A program made the translations under genes and the position numbers. A stretch of 64,000 nt of DNA from Mesorhizobium jarvisii (GTDB taxonomy: Bacteria; Pseudomonadota; Alphaproteobacteria; Rhizobiales; Rhizobiaceae). Where the stretch lies: positions 124,001-188,000 of the forward strand of contig NZ_QZXA01000001.1 in NCBI RefSeq assembly GCF_003601985.1. The letters run 5' to 3'. How positions within the stretch are numbered: position 1 is the first letter of the stretch; each line of letters opens with the position of its first letter. Under the pieces are notes generated by a model, which searched no databases, was not told the DNA's origin, and worked only from the letters and a program-made list of their open reading frames with translations. This document shows, piece by piece, positions 20,701 through 30,251 of the stretch.

Positions 20701-21221
20701 TGCAGGCCGGAAATGCCGGCGGCCTCTTCGAGCAGCGCGCGGCGCGCCTGCGGCTTGGCCTGGATCAGTTCACCGATGCGGCCCTGCCCGACCATCGACG
20801 GCGAGCGCGCGCCAGTCGACTGATCAGCGAACAGAAGCTGCACATCCTTGGCGCGCGCTTCCTTGCCATTGATGCGGTAGAGCGAGCCGGCCTCGCGCTC
20901 GATGCGGCGCGACACCTGCAACTCGTCGGCATCGTTGAACGCAGCGGGCGCCGAACGATCACTGTTGTCGAGGAAAAGCGTGACTTCGGCGGTGTTGCGG
21001 GCGGGCCGCGTGCCTGAACCGGAAAAGATGACGTCGTCCATGCCGGACGCGCGCATGTTTTTGTAGGAGCTTTCGCCCATCACCCAGCGCAACGCCTCGA
21101 CAAGGTTCGACTTGCCGCAACCGTTCGGCCCGACAATACCCGTGAGGCCGCGTTCGATGACGAACTCGCCGGGCTCGACGAAGGACTTGAAACCGAGGAG
21201 GCGAAGGCGCGAAAACTTCAT
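17763..21221 (-). CDS. smc: chromosome segregation protein SMC
   Basis: SMC forms the condensin-like ATPase that organises and segregates the chromosome. The 1152-residue protein starts MKFSRLRLLGFKSF (ATG 21221) and has Walker A GPNGCGKSN near residue 32. Long Ala/Glu/Arg-rich coiled coils flank a hinge around residues 490-630. The C-terminal head carries the signature LLSGGEQALTAMSL and Walker B ICVLDEVDAPLDDHN. All ATPase motifs are intact. Its partners ScpA and ScpB are not in the window. The dsbA-like gene lies about 120 bp upstream on the same strand, an arrangement common in rhizobia. Confidence 0.97.
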   Translation of the reverse strand: MKFSRLRLLGFKSFVEPGEFVIERGLTGIVGPNGCGKSNLVEALRWVMGESSYKNMRASGMDDVIFSGSGTRPARNTAEVTLFLDNSDRSAPAAFNDADELQVSRRIEREAGSLYRINGKEARAKDVQLLFADQSTGARSPSMVGQGRIGELIQAKPQARRALLEEAAGISGLHTRRHEAELRLKAAEQNLERLDDVVGELESQIESLKRQARQASRFKNLSADIRKAEATLLHLRWTLAKTQEGEARSALAVATALVGDRAAAQMNAAKEQGISAHRLPDLRDAEAAAAAAFQRLSIARSQIEEEAGRIRNRQAEIGRRLQQLDGDIAREERMVRDNADVLERLRTEEATLNSENAGAAEREATTRAAFEQAASTLAQSEARLAALTAERAEAAASRHQIERTLRETAERRDRFARQLAEVDRELSDILSKVAGLPDPAEKRVLVEQAMALLEESEAAVAQAEQSVIDARAAESAARPPLQDARAELARIETEARTLAKILNAASGDLFPSVLEQISVERGFETALGAALGEDLDVPLDRSAPAHWGESQIQPGDAALPEGIKSLASVVRAPAQLARRLAQIGIVEAADGRRLQALLAPGQRLVSREGALWRWDGLTASADAPTAAAQRLAQKNRLAELDAEAVQATLVLRQAEEALARAEQALRQASEAERNTRQAGRDAQHRLDAARNALAEAEKAGGELASRRAALDEARARIVDSHEETSAAFVEAEMLLQDAPDLGDLQLQLEQSSANVSRDRATLADARAVHEGLRREAEARTRRLDAIGAERSNWLVRAENASTQIASLGERKAEAEAERERLADAPDEIDAKRRALLSQLTEAETLRKAAADRLQEAENRQAELDKGATSAIQSLAEARETRARAEERLTAADERRLEVEARIQETLNTPPHLVIRHTGLEADDPIPEMAEIERQLDRLKIERERLGAVNLRAEEEQKELSDRLEAIVTEREDIIEAIRKLRQAIQSLNREGRERLLAAFDVVNSHFQRLFSHLFGGGTAELQLIESDDPLEAGLEILARPPGKKPQTMTLLSGGEQALTAMSLIFAVFLTNPAPICVLDEVDAPLDDHNVERFCNLMDEMAKTTETRFVIITHNPITMARMDRLFGVTMAEQGVSQLVSVDLQAAEAMREAS

Positions 21222-21338
21222 TCGCGCCGCCCCGCAAGCGGGTTCCGCAAAAGTGTTCCGCGGTTTTGCGAATAGAGCCCGCGACAAGGCAAATGGATGG
21301 GCACGCCGAAGCGCTGCCGCTTCAGCGCTGCGCGAGCG

Positions 21339-22091
21339 TCAGAGCAGAGGGTCGATGATGGCCGACATTTCCTCAATCGACATCGCCCCTTTGTAGGTCT
21401 TACCGTTGATGAAGAAGGTCGGTGTCGAGTCGACCTTGAATTCATTGGCGCCGCGCTTCTGGACCGATCTCACATCGTCCAGAAGTTTCTGGTCCGTCAA
21501 GCAGGCCTCGAAGGACTCCTGTGTAAAACCGGCGAGCTTCGAGATTTGCAGCAGCGCATCCTTGGTGTTCGACACGCCAACCCAGTTCGCCTGCTGCCTG
21601 AACAGCACGTCCACCATCGGGAAATAGTTGTCCTTGGCGCAGCGCGCCAGCATGAAACCGGCTTCCGCGCTCGGGTCGAACGGGAATTCGCGCAGGATAT
21701 AGCGTGCCTTGCCGGTGTCGATGTACTTCGTCTTCAGGTCCGGGAAGGTGGTTTCGGCGAAATGCGCGCAATGCGGGCAGGTCATCGAGGCGTATTCGAC
21801 GATGGTGACCTTGGCGTCATCCTTGCCGAGCTGCTTGTCAGGCAGCGCGCCCGGCTTCAACAGTTCTGCCATATCGACATTGCCCTGGGATTCGGGAACC
21901 TTGGCGGCAGCCGGCGTGGCGGGCTTTGCGGGAGCGGCCGGATCCGCGGGCTTCACATCCGCCGCCTTGGCCTGCTCGCCGGAGTCGCTGCAGGCGGCAA
22001 GCAGGGCCACCGCCGGAATGGCGGCCAGCGAAGACAGGACGTTTCTGCGAGACAGACTTTTGCCGAACGGAGGACGGTTCATACGAATCAC
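21339..22091 (-). CDS. DsbA-like thiol-disulfide oxidoreductase, predicted lipoprotein
   Basis: A 250-residue exported protein. Its N-terminus has a twin arginine (SRRNVL), a hydrophobic stretch and a lipobox-like LLAAC at about residues 30-34, so it may be a lipoprotein or Tat/Sec secreted. A Pro/Ala-rich linker leads to a DSBA-type thioredoxin domain with the active-site motif CPHC (in YASMTCPHCAHFAETTF). The cis-Pro region DSTPTFFINGKTYKG is present. It resembles alphaproteobacterial BdbD/DsbA-like proteins that oxidise or fold periplasmic proteins. It lies between smc and the DUF721 gene on the same strand. Confidence 0.87.
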   Translation of the reverse strand: MIRMNRPPFGKSLSRRNVLSSLAAIPAVALLAACSDSGEQAKAADVKPADPAAPAKPATPAAAKVPESQGNVDMAELLKPGALPDKQLGKDDAKVTIVEYASMTCPHCAHFAETTFPDLKTKYIDTGKARYILREFPFDPSAEAGFMLARCAKDNYFPMVDVLFRQQANWVGVSNTKDALLQISKLAGFTQESFEACLTDQKLLDDVRSVQKRGANEFKVDSTPTFFINGKTYKGAMSIEEMSAIIDPLL

Positions 22092-22236
22092 CTGACAAGG
22101 GTTGAATTTTGCAATGCAAAGGCACGAAAAGGCGAGAGTTGGCGCGAATTAAGGCATCTCCATCCCCAATCCAATCGTGAAACCTGACAAAGGCGATCAC
22201 GAATGCGAGATGTTGACGACAAATCCATGACTGTCT

Positions 22237-22746
22237 TCAAGGGGTTTTTGACTTCCTTTCACCCAAAATGGTTGCGCCAAGCCTTTCCAGCGAGGCGCGC
22301 AGCCCGTCATCCTCGATCAGTTCGACCGTACTGGACAGTCTGGTCTGCTCCGCCGCCGTCAACGGCCTGAAGGTCGGTTTAGGCCGTCCCTTGTCCGTCG
22401 TCACCGGTTTTTGCACGATCCTGATGCGGCCTATTGCCGTAAAGCCGAGGAAAGCGTTGACCCGGTTGATGATCTCGCCGGTCTCGTGCTGCAGATGAAG
22501 TGCTGCCATGCCTTCACAGGCAATGACCAATACCGCCGGCTCGAACGGATCGTCCTCATGCAGGCGGCGTGGCCATTGAATTTTCTCAGGCCGCGAGCGG
22601 CTGGCCAGGCGCGGCCCGGCGATCTCTTCCCAGGACTGGACGAGACCAATCGAGATGCCTGCCCGTTTGCGCAGCACCGGGTCGAGGATTTTGGTGGCAA
22701 GATCGCTCACCGGAACGGGATTGCCGTAGGGCGTTCTCCCTGCCAT
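22237..22746 (-). CDS. DUF721 (DciA-like) protein
   Basis: A 169-residue protein with the DUF721 domain at residues 10-110: ILDPVLRKRAGISIGLVQSW, then EEIAGPRLASRSRPEKIQW and VLVIACEGMAALHLQHETGE. DUF721 includes DciA, which helps load the DnaB replicative helicase in bacteria lacking DnaC. Whether this alphaproteobacterial copy does so is inferred. The ATG at 22746 is chosen over the longer frame to 22857, whose N-terminus is Trp/Arg-rich and lies in the divergent mutY upstream region. Confidence 0.78.
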   Translation of the reverse strand: MAGRTPYGNPVPVSDLATKILDPVLRKRAGISIGLVQSWEEIAGPRLASRSRPEKIQWPRRLHEDDPFEPAVLVIACEGMAALHLQHETGEIINRVNAFLGFTAIGRIRIVQKPVTTDKGRPKPTFRPLTAAEQTRLSSTVELIEDDGLRASLERLGATILGERKSKTP

Positions 22747-22822
22747 GTACGTTCTCCAGCCGCGACCCCAGCAGATTACCGGCAAGGCCAATACACGATC
22801 AATGGCACCAGCAGACCAGACC

Positions 22823-22860
22823 CGCAAGACCCAGGCACGCAAGGCCCAGACACGCAAGGC
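22823..22860 (+). repeat. 15-bp tandem repeat, about 2.5 copies, at the 5' end of mutY
   Basis: Units CGCAAGACCCAGGCA (22823-22837) and CGCAAGGCCCAGACA (22838-22852) are followed by a partial unit CGCAAGGC (22853-22860). If translated from an upstream ATG they would encode a basic stretch TRKTQARKAQTRKA. They end immediately before the ATG at 22862. Confidence 0.85.
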
Positions 22861-22861
22861 A

Positions 22862-23935
22862 ATGCCGGACGATACCGCGTCGCGCCTGCTCGCCTGGTAC
22901 GACGTGCATCATCGCGAGCTGCCGTGGCGGGTGAGCCCGCGCGAGCATGCACGCGGCGTGCGGCCCGATCCCTACCGCATCTGGCTGTCCGAAGTCATGC
23001 TGCAGCAGACCACAGTCGAGGCGGTGAAATCCTATTTTCGAGCCTTTGTCGAGAAATGGCCCGATGTCGAGGCACTGGCCGCGGCGCCGACCGAGGACGT
23101 GATGAAGGCCTGGGCGGGGCTCGGCTATTACTCCCGCGCCCGCAACCTCAAGGCCTGCGCCGATCTGGTGGCGGCACGCGGCGGCCGGTTTCCCGACACC
23201 GAGGCCGGTTTGAGAGACCTGCCCGGCATCGGCGCCTACACCTCGGCGGCGATCACGGCGATCGCTTTCGACCGCCCCGCTGCCGTGGTCGACGGCAATG
23301 TCGAACGCGTCATATCGAGGCTGTTTTCGATCACCACGCCGCTCAGCGAAGCCAAGACCGAGATACGCGCCCATGTCGAGGCCATGGTGCCGGTGGCGAG
23401 GCCGGGCGATTTCGCCCAGGCGATGATGGATCTCGGCGCCACGATCTGCACCCCGCGCCGGCCGCGCTGCATGCTGTGCCCGCTGCGCGAGAGCTGTAGT
23501 GCCGTCGTTTCGGGCGACCCTGAAAACTTCCCGGTGCGGCTGCCCAAAGCCGACAAGCCGCAGCGACGCGGTGCTGCTTTCGTCGCCATGCGCGAGGACG
23601 GGGCCATACTTCTGCGAAAACGGCCGGACAAAGGTCTGCTCGGCGGCATGACCGAGGTGCCGACAACGGGCTGGACCGCGCGGGTGGACGGCGCCACCAC
23701 GCAGGCGGCGGCGCCCTTTCCCGGCGACTGGCGGCGCGCCGGGACAATCACGCATGTCTTCACCCATTTCGCGCTCGAGCTCGAAGTCTTTCACGCCCAC
23801 ATCAAAGGTGCTGCGCCGGCAGGGCATTTCTGGTCGCACGCCCACGAGATTTCCGAAGAGGCCCTGCCCACTGTCATGAAAAAGGCGATCGAGGCTGCGA
23901 TACCCGGCGCGACGAAAAAGCAACGCCCGCATTGA
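22862..23935 (+). CDS. mutY: A/G-specific adenine DNA glycosylase
   Basis: MutY removes adenine mispaired with 8-oxoguanine. From ATG 22862 the protein has 357 residues. The HhH-GPD domain has WLSEVMLQQTTVEAV with the catalytic Glu, LPGIGAYTSAAITAIAF (helix-hairpin-helix) and VVDGNVERV with the catalytic Asp. The 4Fe-4S cysteines are spaced C-x6-C-x2-C-x5-C in CTPRRPRCMLCPLRESC. A NUDIX-like C-terminal recognition domain follows. In-frame ATGs at 22745 and 22802 would add a basic repeat-encoded leader; 22862 has AAGG upstream and leaves room for divergent promoters with the DUF721 gene. Confidence 0.93.
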   Translation: MPDDTASRLLAWYDVHHRELPWRVSPREHARGVRPDPYRIWLSEVMLQQTTVEAVKSYFRAFVEKWPDVEALAAAPTEDVMKAWAGLGYYSRARNLKACADLVAARGGRFPDTEAGLRDLPGIGAYTSAAITAIAFDRPAAVVDGNVERVISRLFSITTPLSEAKTEIRAHVEAMVPVARPGDFAQAMMDLGATICTPRRPRCMLCPLRESCSAVVSGDPENFPVRLPKADKPQRRGAAFVAMREDGAILLRKRPDKGLLGGMTEVPTTGWTARVDGATTQAAAPFPGDWRRAGTITHVFTHFALELEVFHAHIKGAAPAGHFWSHAHEISEEALPTVMKKAIEAAIPGATKKQRPH

Positions 23936-23945
23936 AAGAGGCTTC

Positions 23946-24584
23946 ATGACCGAGATCCGCCACATCGTTTTCGACATCGGCCGCGTGCTGATCCACTACG
24001 ATCCAGACATTCCGTTCAGCCGCCTCATCCCCGATGCCGAAGAGAGAAAGTGGTTCTTCGACAATATCTGCACGCATGACTGGAACATCGAGCAGGATCG
24101 CGGCCGGAGCTGGGAAGAGGCCGAGGCGCTGCTGATTGCGGACTATCCCGACCATGCGGAAAACATCCGCAATTTCCGCCGCCACTGGCACGACATGGTG
24201 CCGCATGCCTATGACGACAGCGTCGCCATAATGCTTGGCCTGATCGAGAGCGGCCATGATGTGACCATGCTGACCAACTTCGCCTCCGACACTCTGGCGG
24301 AAGCCCGCGAACGCTTCGATTTCCTCAATCGGCCACGCGGCGTGACCATCTCCGGCGAGATCGGCAAGATCAAGCCGGATCGTGACATTTATGACCATCA
24401 CGTGGCTGCGTTCGGGCTCGAACCCTCGGCGACGCTGTTCATCGACGACAGCCAGAAGAATGTCGACGGCGCCAAGGCCGCGGGCTGGAAAGCCGTGCTG
24501 TTCACCGATGCCAGGACGCTTCAAGCAGATCTTGAACGCTTGGGAATCAAGGCGCGATCTGAATCGCTTGCGGCGATGCGCTGA
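23946..24584 (+). CDS. HAD-superfamily phosphatase (YihX-like)
   Basis: A 212-residue haloacid-dehalogenase-type hydrolase. Motif I is IVFDIGRVLIHYD with the nucleophilic Asp but Gly-Arg after it, as in YihX-type sugar phosphatases. Motif II is VTMLTNFASD, a motif III Lys lies in GKIKPDRDIYDH, and motif IV is LFIDDSQKNVDGA. An alpha-helical cap lies between motifs I and II. A small phosphorylated metabolite is the likely substrate. It begins 10 bp after mutY with AAGAGGC as ribosome site, so it is co-transcribed with mutY. Confidence 0.83.
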   Translation: MTEIRHIVFDIGRVLIHYDPDIPFSRLIPDAEERKWFFDNICTHDWNIEQDRGRSWEEAEALLIADYPDHAENIRNFRRHWHDMVPHAYDDSVAIMLGLIESGHDVTMLTNFASDTLAEARERFDFLNRPRGVTISGEIGKIKPDRDIYDHHVAAFGLEPSATLFIDDSQKNVDGAKAAGWKAVLFTDARTLQADLERLGIKARSESLAAMR

Positions 24585-24615
24585 GATTTTGATTCAACGC
24601 AATACGCGATAATTC

Positions 24616-25785
<1,170 letters not shown>

Positions 25786-25934
25786 TTACTCCCCGTTATG
25801 GTTACCGATCAGCGTAAATATTCGGTGAAGGCCGGCGCGATCGCCTGCCAGGTTTGCGAAGGCCGGGCCATTGGTGTATGCCGCGCCGCCTGAGGCCTTC
25901 CTGGCCGCTTCATCCTTTCTTTGTCCGGATCACC

Positions 25935-26624
25935 ATGCCCCAGCCAGACCTTGTCATCTTCGATTGCGACGGCGTGCTCGTCGATTCCGAAATCATCGCC
26001 GCGCGGGTCGAGGCCGAGCTGATAACGCTCGCCGGATATGAAATCTCGGCCGAGGAGATTGCCGAAAGCTATGCGGGCCTGACGTTCAAGGACATACTGA
26101 TGCGGATCGAGGAGAAGTCCAAGATTCCGTTCCAGGCGTCGCTGATCGACCGCGCCGAAGAGCTCGTCGACCGCAAACTGCGCAGCGATGTGCGTGCCAT
26201 CGAGGGCGTGCGCGAAGCGGTCGCCTCGGTCACGGCGCAACGCTGCATCTGCTCCAACTCACGCTCGGAGCGGATAGAATTCATGCTGGAGAAAGTGCAT
26301 CTGCTGACCTTCTTCGCCGGCCGCATCTTCTCGGCACTGGAAATACCGAGCAAAAAGACCAAACCCGCGCCGGACGTGTTCCTGTTCGCGGCGGAAAGAC
26401 TCGGCGCGAACCCAGCCAACACTTTCGTCATCGAGGATTCCGTGCACGGCGTCGCCGGCGCCAGGGCAGCCGGCATGCGGGTGATCGGCTTCACCGGCGC
26501 CAGCCACAGCTACCCTGGCCATGCCGACGCGCTGACCGAGGCCGGCGCCGAAACGGTCATCCGCCGCTGGGCAGAGCTGAAAAGCGTGATCGCGGCGCTT
26601 TCGGAATGGTCGGCCGACGCCTGA
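25935..26624 (+). CDS. HAD-IA family phosphatase (phosphoglycolate/sugar phosphatase-like)
   Basis: A 229-residue HAD-IA hydrolase starting at ATG 25935. Motif I is LVIFDCDGVLVDSE, ending with the cap-associated DSE. Motif II is RCICSNSRSERI, the motif III Lys lies in KKTKPAPDVFLFAAERLG, and motif IV is TFVIEDSVHGVAGARAAGM. It resembles the YieH/beta-phosphoglucomutase-like and phosphoglycolate phosphatase group. The substrate cannot be fixed from sequence. It is divergent from ccrM, with about 175 bp between them. An upstream extension to 25854 lacks HAD sequence. Confidence 0.87.
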   Translation: MPQPDLVIFDCDGVLVDSEIIAARVEAELITLAGYEISAEEIAESYAGLTFKDILMRIEEKSKIPFQASLIDRAEELVDRKLRSDVRAIEGVREAVASVTAQRCICSNSRSERIEFMLEKVHLLTFFAGRIFSALEIPSKKTKPAPDVFLFAAERLGANPANTFVIEDSVHGVAGARAAGMRVIGFTGASHSYPGHADALTEAGAETVIRRWAELKSVIAALSEWSADA

Positions 26625-26677
26625 GCACCGTGCGCCGCCACGCAGGTTGCCCTTAAAGTATCAGGACTAGACCGCGA

Positions 26678-27403
26678 CTAGTTTGTCGCCGCGGCCCTCT
26701 TCCTGTGGGTCTTCTTCGGCTTGTCCGTCGCCTTCGGCGCAGTTTCGTCATAGCCGGCATAGACCTGATAATCCTGCGCCGTCGGTGCCGGCACGACGAC
26801 ATTGGAATCGGTGAAGACGAACTGGGTGGCGACCGACGGATCGGTGACCTGGACCTGGTACTGGTGAATCTGCGAATAGAGCACGTCGGTGCCGTGCATC
26901 ACCGCGGTGCGGATCGGCATGGTGATGGTGCCGGGCGTAAACTTCGCTCCCGGCACGATCTTGCCGGCAACCGCTATCTTCATCGTCAGCTGTCCGTCGG
27001 CACGGCTGCAATCGCGGGTCACGTCGGAAATCGACGCCTGGTAAATGATCCTCGCGGAATCATCAGGCGGTGTGGCAGCGGCGGCGTCAGCCGCGGCCTG
27101 CGCCGCGGCATCCGCGGCGGCGTCGCCGGTCTTCTTGAGCTTCGGCTTGGCCTTCTTGACCTCGTTGGCATAGGTGTTGAAAAAGGCCGTGCCGTCGCGC
27201 ACCGTCACCCGCGGGCAATAGGCGTTCAGCTGGCTGGCCAGAATCTTGGGATCCTGCGCAGGCGGAGGCGCCGTCGGGTCCTTCTTGCCGAAACCGAGGT
27301 TAAGGATGCCATTGTCGCCCGATTGGCAGCCGGCGGCGGCGAGCATAAAGCCGGTGAGCGCAAGACCCGCCAAAAAGCGGCCACTTGATGTACGAAACGC
27401 CAT
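26678..27403 (-). CDS. predicted lipoprotein of unknown function
   Basis: A 241-residue protein with a lipoprotein signal: a basic N-terminus, the hydrophobic run FLAGLALTGFMLA and the lipobox AAGC at about residues 22-25. Beyond it lie a Lys-rich and then Ala-rich linker (about 80-115) and a compact domain with RIIYQASISDVTRDCSRADG and TMPIRTAVMHGTDVLYSQIH. The tail is very basic (KKTHRKRAAATN). I recognise it only as a rhizobial lipoprotein type with no known function. The longer frame to 27538 overlaps the divergent thrC start and lacks a leader. Confidence 0.75.
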   Translation of the reverse strand: MAFRTSSGRFLAGLALTGFMLAAAGCQSGDNGILNLGFGKKDPTAPPPAQDPKILASQLNAYCPRVTVRDGTAFFNTYANEVKKAKPKLKKTGDAAADAAAQAAADAAAATPPDDSARIIYQASISDVTRDCSRADGQLTMKIAVAGKIVPGAKFTPGTITMPIRTAVMHGTDVLYSQIHQYQVQVTDPSVATQFVFTDSNVVVPAPTAQDYQVYAGYDETAPKATDKPKKTHRKRAAATN

Positions 27404-27532
27404 GAAACTGCACTTCCCTCTCGTAAAGCTGGTGACGTATATCAACGGCGCGGCAAAAATGCGACTGGAGCCGGCACAGAAATTAACCACCTTGTGGTGA
27501 ACGGAAAAGCCAAGCGGCAACGGGACTGAGAT

Positions 27533-28930
27533 ATGCAATATGTGAGTACGCGCGGGGAAGCACCCGCGCTTGGATTTTCCGATGCCGTGCTGGCGGGGCT
27601 GGCACGCGATGGCGGGCTTTACGTGCCGCGCGAGTGGCCGCAGTTTTCAGCTTCCGATATCCGTGCCATGCGTGGCCTTGCCTATCCCGATCTCGCGATC
27701 CGCGTGCTGTCGCCGTTCCTTGGCGGCGAAATTCCGGCGCCGGTCTTCGAGCGCCTGGTGCGCGAAGCCTATGCCACGTTCCGTCACGAGGCGGTCTGCC
27801 CGCTTGTCCAGACCGGCCCCAACACGTTTGTCCTCGAACTCTTCCATGGGCCGACGCTGGCATTCAAGGATGTGGCGATGCAGGTGCTCGCCCGGCTGAT
27901 GGACCATGTGCTTGCCGAACGCGACCAGCATGCCACCATCGTCGGCGCCACGTCAGGCGACACCGGCGGCGCGGCGATCGACGCCTTTGCCGGGCGCAGC
28001 CGCACCGACATCTTCATCCTGTTCCCGCATGGCCGCGTTTCGCCGGTGCAGCAGCGGCAGATGACGACGTCGAAGGCCGAAAACGTCCATGCGCTAGCGA
28101 TCGAAGGCAATTTCGACGACTGCCAGGGGCTGCTCAAGGACATGTTCAACGACCACGCCTTCCGCGACCGGGTGGCGCTGTCGGGGGTCAATTCGATCAA
28201 CTGGGCGCGCATCATGGCCCAGATCGTCTACTATTTCTCCTCGGCCCTGTCGCTCGGCGCGCCGGACAGACCGGTGTCGTTCACCGTCCCGACCGGCAAT
28301 TTCGGCGATATCTTCGCCGGCTATGCCGCCAAGAAGATGGGCCTGCCGATCGAACGGCTGGTCATCGCCACCAACGACAACGACATATTGGCGCGCACTT
28401 TCGCCACCGGCGAGTACCGCACCAAGGGTGTCTTTGCGACCACTTCGCCTTCGATGGACATCCAGGTTTCGTCGAATTTCGAACGCCTGCTGTTCGAAGC
28501 CTCCAACCGCGACGCGGCGACCGTGCGACGCTACATGGACGGCCTGAAGCAGTCCGGCGCCTTCACCATTGAAGCCCGTGAAATCAATGGGATGCGGTCG
28601 GAGTTCGACGCCGGCCGCGCCACCATGGACGAGGTCGCCGCCACCATCCGTTCGACACTCGCGGCCAGCAATTACCTGCTCGACCCGCACACGGCGGCAG
28701 CCGTGCATGTCGCGGCGGGCAAGGCGGCAAGCGCCGTGCCGATGGTGGTGCTGGGCACGGCGCACCCGGCAAAATTCCCGGCCGCCGTCGAGGCCGCCAG
28801 CGGCGTCTCGCCGGCCCTGCCCGCATGGCTAGGGGGATTGATGACATTTGAGGAAAAATACACGGTACTTCCATCCGACCTGAAAATGGTGGAAGATTAC
28901 GTCAGCCGCCGCGCGCGGGCGGCGCGTTAG
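27533..28930 (+). CDS. thrC: threonine synthase
   Basis: ThrC converts O-phosphohomoserine to threonine with pyridoxal phosphate. The 465-residue protein has the class 2 (yeast-type) N-terminus MQYVSTRGEAPALGFSDAVL. The PLP-lysine motif is LFHGPTLAFKDVAMQVL, the phosphate-binding region is VGATSGDTGGAAIDAF, and VPTGNFGDIFAGY (a glycine-rich loop) is present. It appears complete. It heads a run with the M16 peptidase (14 bp later), an acetyltransferase and the GGDEF/EAL gene. thrB lies elsewhere in the window at 38.3-39.3 kb, so the threonine genes are split. Confidence 0.96.
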   Translation: MQYVSTRGEAPALGFSDAVLAGLARDGGLYVPREWPQFSASDIRAMRGLAYPDLAIRVLSPFLGGEIPAPVFERLVREAYATFRHEAVCPLVQTGPNTFVLELFHGPTLAFKDVAMQVLARLMDHVLAERDQHATIVGATSGDTGGAAIDAFAGRSRTDIFILFPHGRVSPVQQRQMTTSKAENVHALAIEGNFDDCQGLLKDMFNDHAFRDRVALSGVNSINWARIMAQIVYYFSSALSLGAPDRPVSFTVPTGNFGDIFAGYAAKKMGLPIERLVIATNDNDILARTFATGEYRTKGVFATTSPSMDIQVSSNFERLLFEASNRDAATVRRYMDGLKQSGAFTIEAREINGMRSEFDAGRATMDEVAATIRSTLAASNYLLDPHTAAAVHVAAGKAASAVPMVVLGTAHPAKFPAAVEAASGVSPALPAWLGGLMTFEEKYTVLPSDLKMVEDYVSRRARAAR

Positions 28931-28944
28931 GGAGTACGAACCAT

Positions 28945-30237
28945 ATGGGTGTTGAGGTAAGCCGTCTGTCGAACGGCCTGACAGTCGCCACCGAAACCCT
29001 TCCAAGTATCGAATCGGTTGCCTTGGGTGCCTGGGTCAAGTCCGGTGCCCGCAATGAACGTGACGAAGAGCATGGCATGGCCCATCTGCTCGAGCACATG
29101 GCGTTCAAGGGCACGAAGCGACGGACGGCCTTCGAAATCGCCTCGGAAATCGAGGATGTCGGCGGCGAGATCAATGCCGCCACCAGTGTCGAGACCACAT
29201 CCTACTACGCCAGGGTGCTCAGCGACGACGTGCCGCTGGCCGTCGACATCCTCGCCGACATCCTGCAGGAGTCCGAATTCGACCCGCAGGAGCTCGAGCG
29301 CGAGCAGCACGTCATCCTGCAGGAGATCGGCGCCGCCCACGATACGCCAGACGATATCGTCTTCGACCGTTTCACCGAGACGGCCTTTCGCCACCAGACC
29401 ATCGGCCGCTCGATCCTGGGCACGCCGGAAACCGTCAAATCCTTCACCTCCAAGCAGCTGCACGATTTCATCGAACGCCAATATGGCGCCGAACGGATGG
29501 TGATCGTGGCTGCCGGCGACATCAAGCACGACAATTTCGTGCGCGAGGTGGAGAAGCAGCTCGGCGGCTTCCGCAGCAAGGCCGACAGCACCATCCCGCA
29601 ATATGCGCAATATGTCGGCGGCGATTTCCGCGAGGACCGCGACCTGATGGACGCGCAGATCGTGCTGGGCTTCGAAGGCCGCGCCTATCACGTGCGCGAT
29701 TTCTATGCCTCGCAGGTGCTGTCGATGATTCTCGGCGGCGGCATGTCGTCGCGCCTGTTCCAGGAAGTCCGCGAGAAACGCGGCCTGTGTTATTCGGTCT
29801 ATGCCTTCCACTGGGGCTTTTCCGACACCGGCATTTTCGGCGTCCACGCCGCGACGGGCCAGAGCGACATCGCCGAACTCGTGCCTGTCATCATCGACGA
29901 GCTGCAGAAGGCCGGCGAGAACATCCTGCAGGAAGAACTCGACCGCGCGCGCGCGCAGTATCGCGCCGGACTGATCATGTCCGCCGAAAGCCCGGCCAGC
30001 CGCGCCTCGCAGATCGCAAGGCAACTGCTTTTGTTCGGCAGGCCGATCGCCAAGGAGGAATTGATGGAGCGCCTGTCGGCGCTGACGGTGGAGCGGCTGA
30101 CAGACCTGTCGTCGCGGATGTTCTCAACCAAGCCGACGCTCACCGCTGTCGGGCCCGTGGGTACGCTGGCACCATATGAGGCGATCCTCGATTCGCTTCC
30201 GGGCACGCAGATCACGGCCCGCAGGCTCGCCGTCTAA
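28945..30237 (+). CDS. M16-family zinc peptidase (processing-peptidase-like)
   Basis: A 430-residue peptidase with the inverted zinc motif H47-L-L-E50-H51 in MAHLLEHMAF. The downstream Glu needed for zinc lies in the EIEDVGGEINAATS region. The second half has the non-catalytic partner fold and the glycine-rich LGGGMSSRLFQEVREKRGL loop found in mitochondrial processing peptidase beta and bacterial PqqL/YmxG-like proteins. No signal peptide is visible, suggesting a cytoplasmic site. It follows thrC closely, a linkage seen in many alphaproteobacteria. Natural substrates are not known. Confidence 0.9.
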   Translation: MGVEVSRLSNGLTVATETLPSIESVALGAWVKSGARNERDEEHGMAHLLEHMAFKGTKRRTAFEIASEIEDVGGEINAATSVETTSYYARVLSDDVPLAVDILADILQESEFDPQELEREQHVILQEIGAAHDTPDDIVFDRFTETAFRHQTIGRSILGTPETVKSFTSKQLHDFIERQYGAERMVIVAAGDIKHDNFVREVEKQLGGFRSKADSTIPQYAQYVGGDFREDRDLMDAQIVLGFEGRAYHVRDFYASQVLSMILGGGMSSRLFQEVREKRGLCYSVYAFHWGFSDTGIFGVHAATGQSDIAELVPVIIDELQKAGENILQEELDRARAQYRAGLIMSAESPASRASQIARQLLLFGRPIAKEELMERLSALTVERLTDLSSRMFSTKPTLTAVGPVGTLAPYEAILDSLPGTQITARRLAV

Positions 30238-30251
30238 GTCCCCCAAGCGCC

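Noticed and set aside
19284..21017. A 577-residue plus-strand open frame antisense to smc
   Set aside because: Same high-GC shadow effect; smc has all its ATPase motifs on the other strand.
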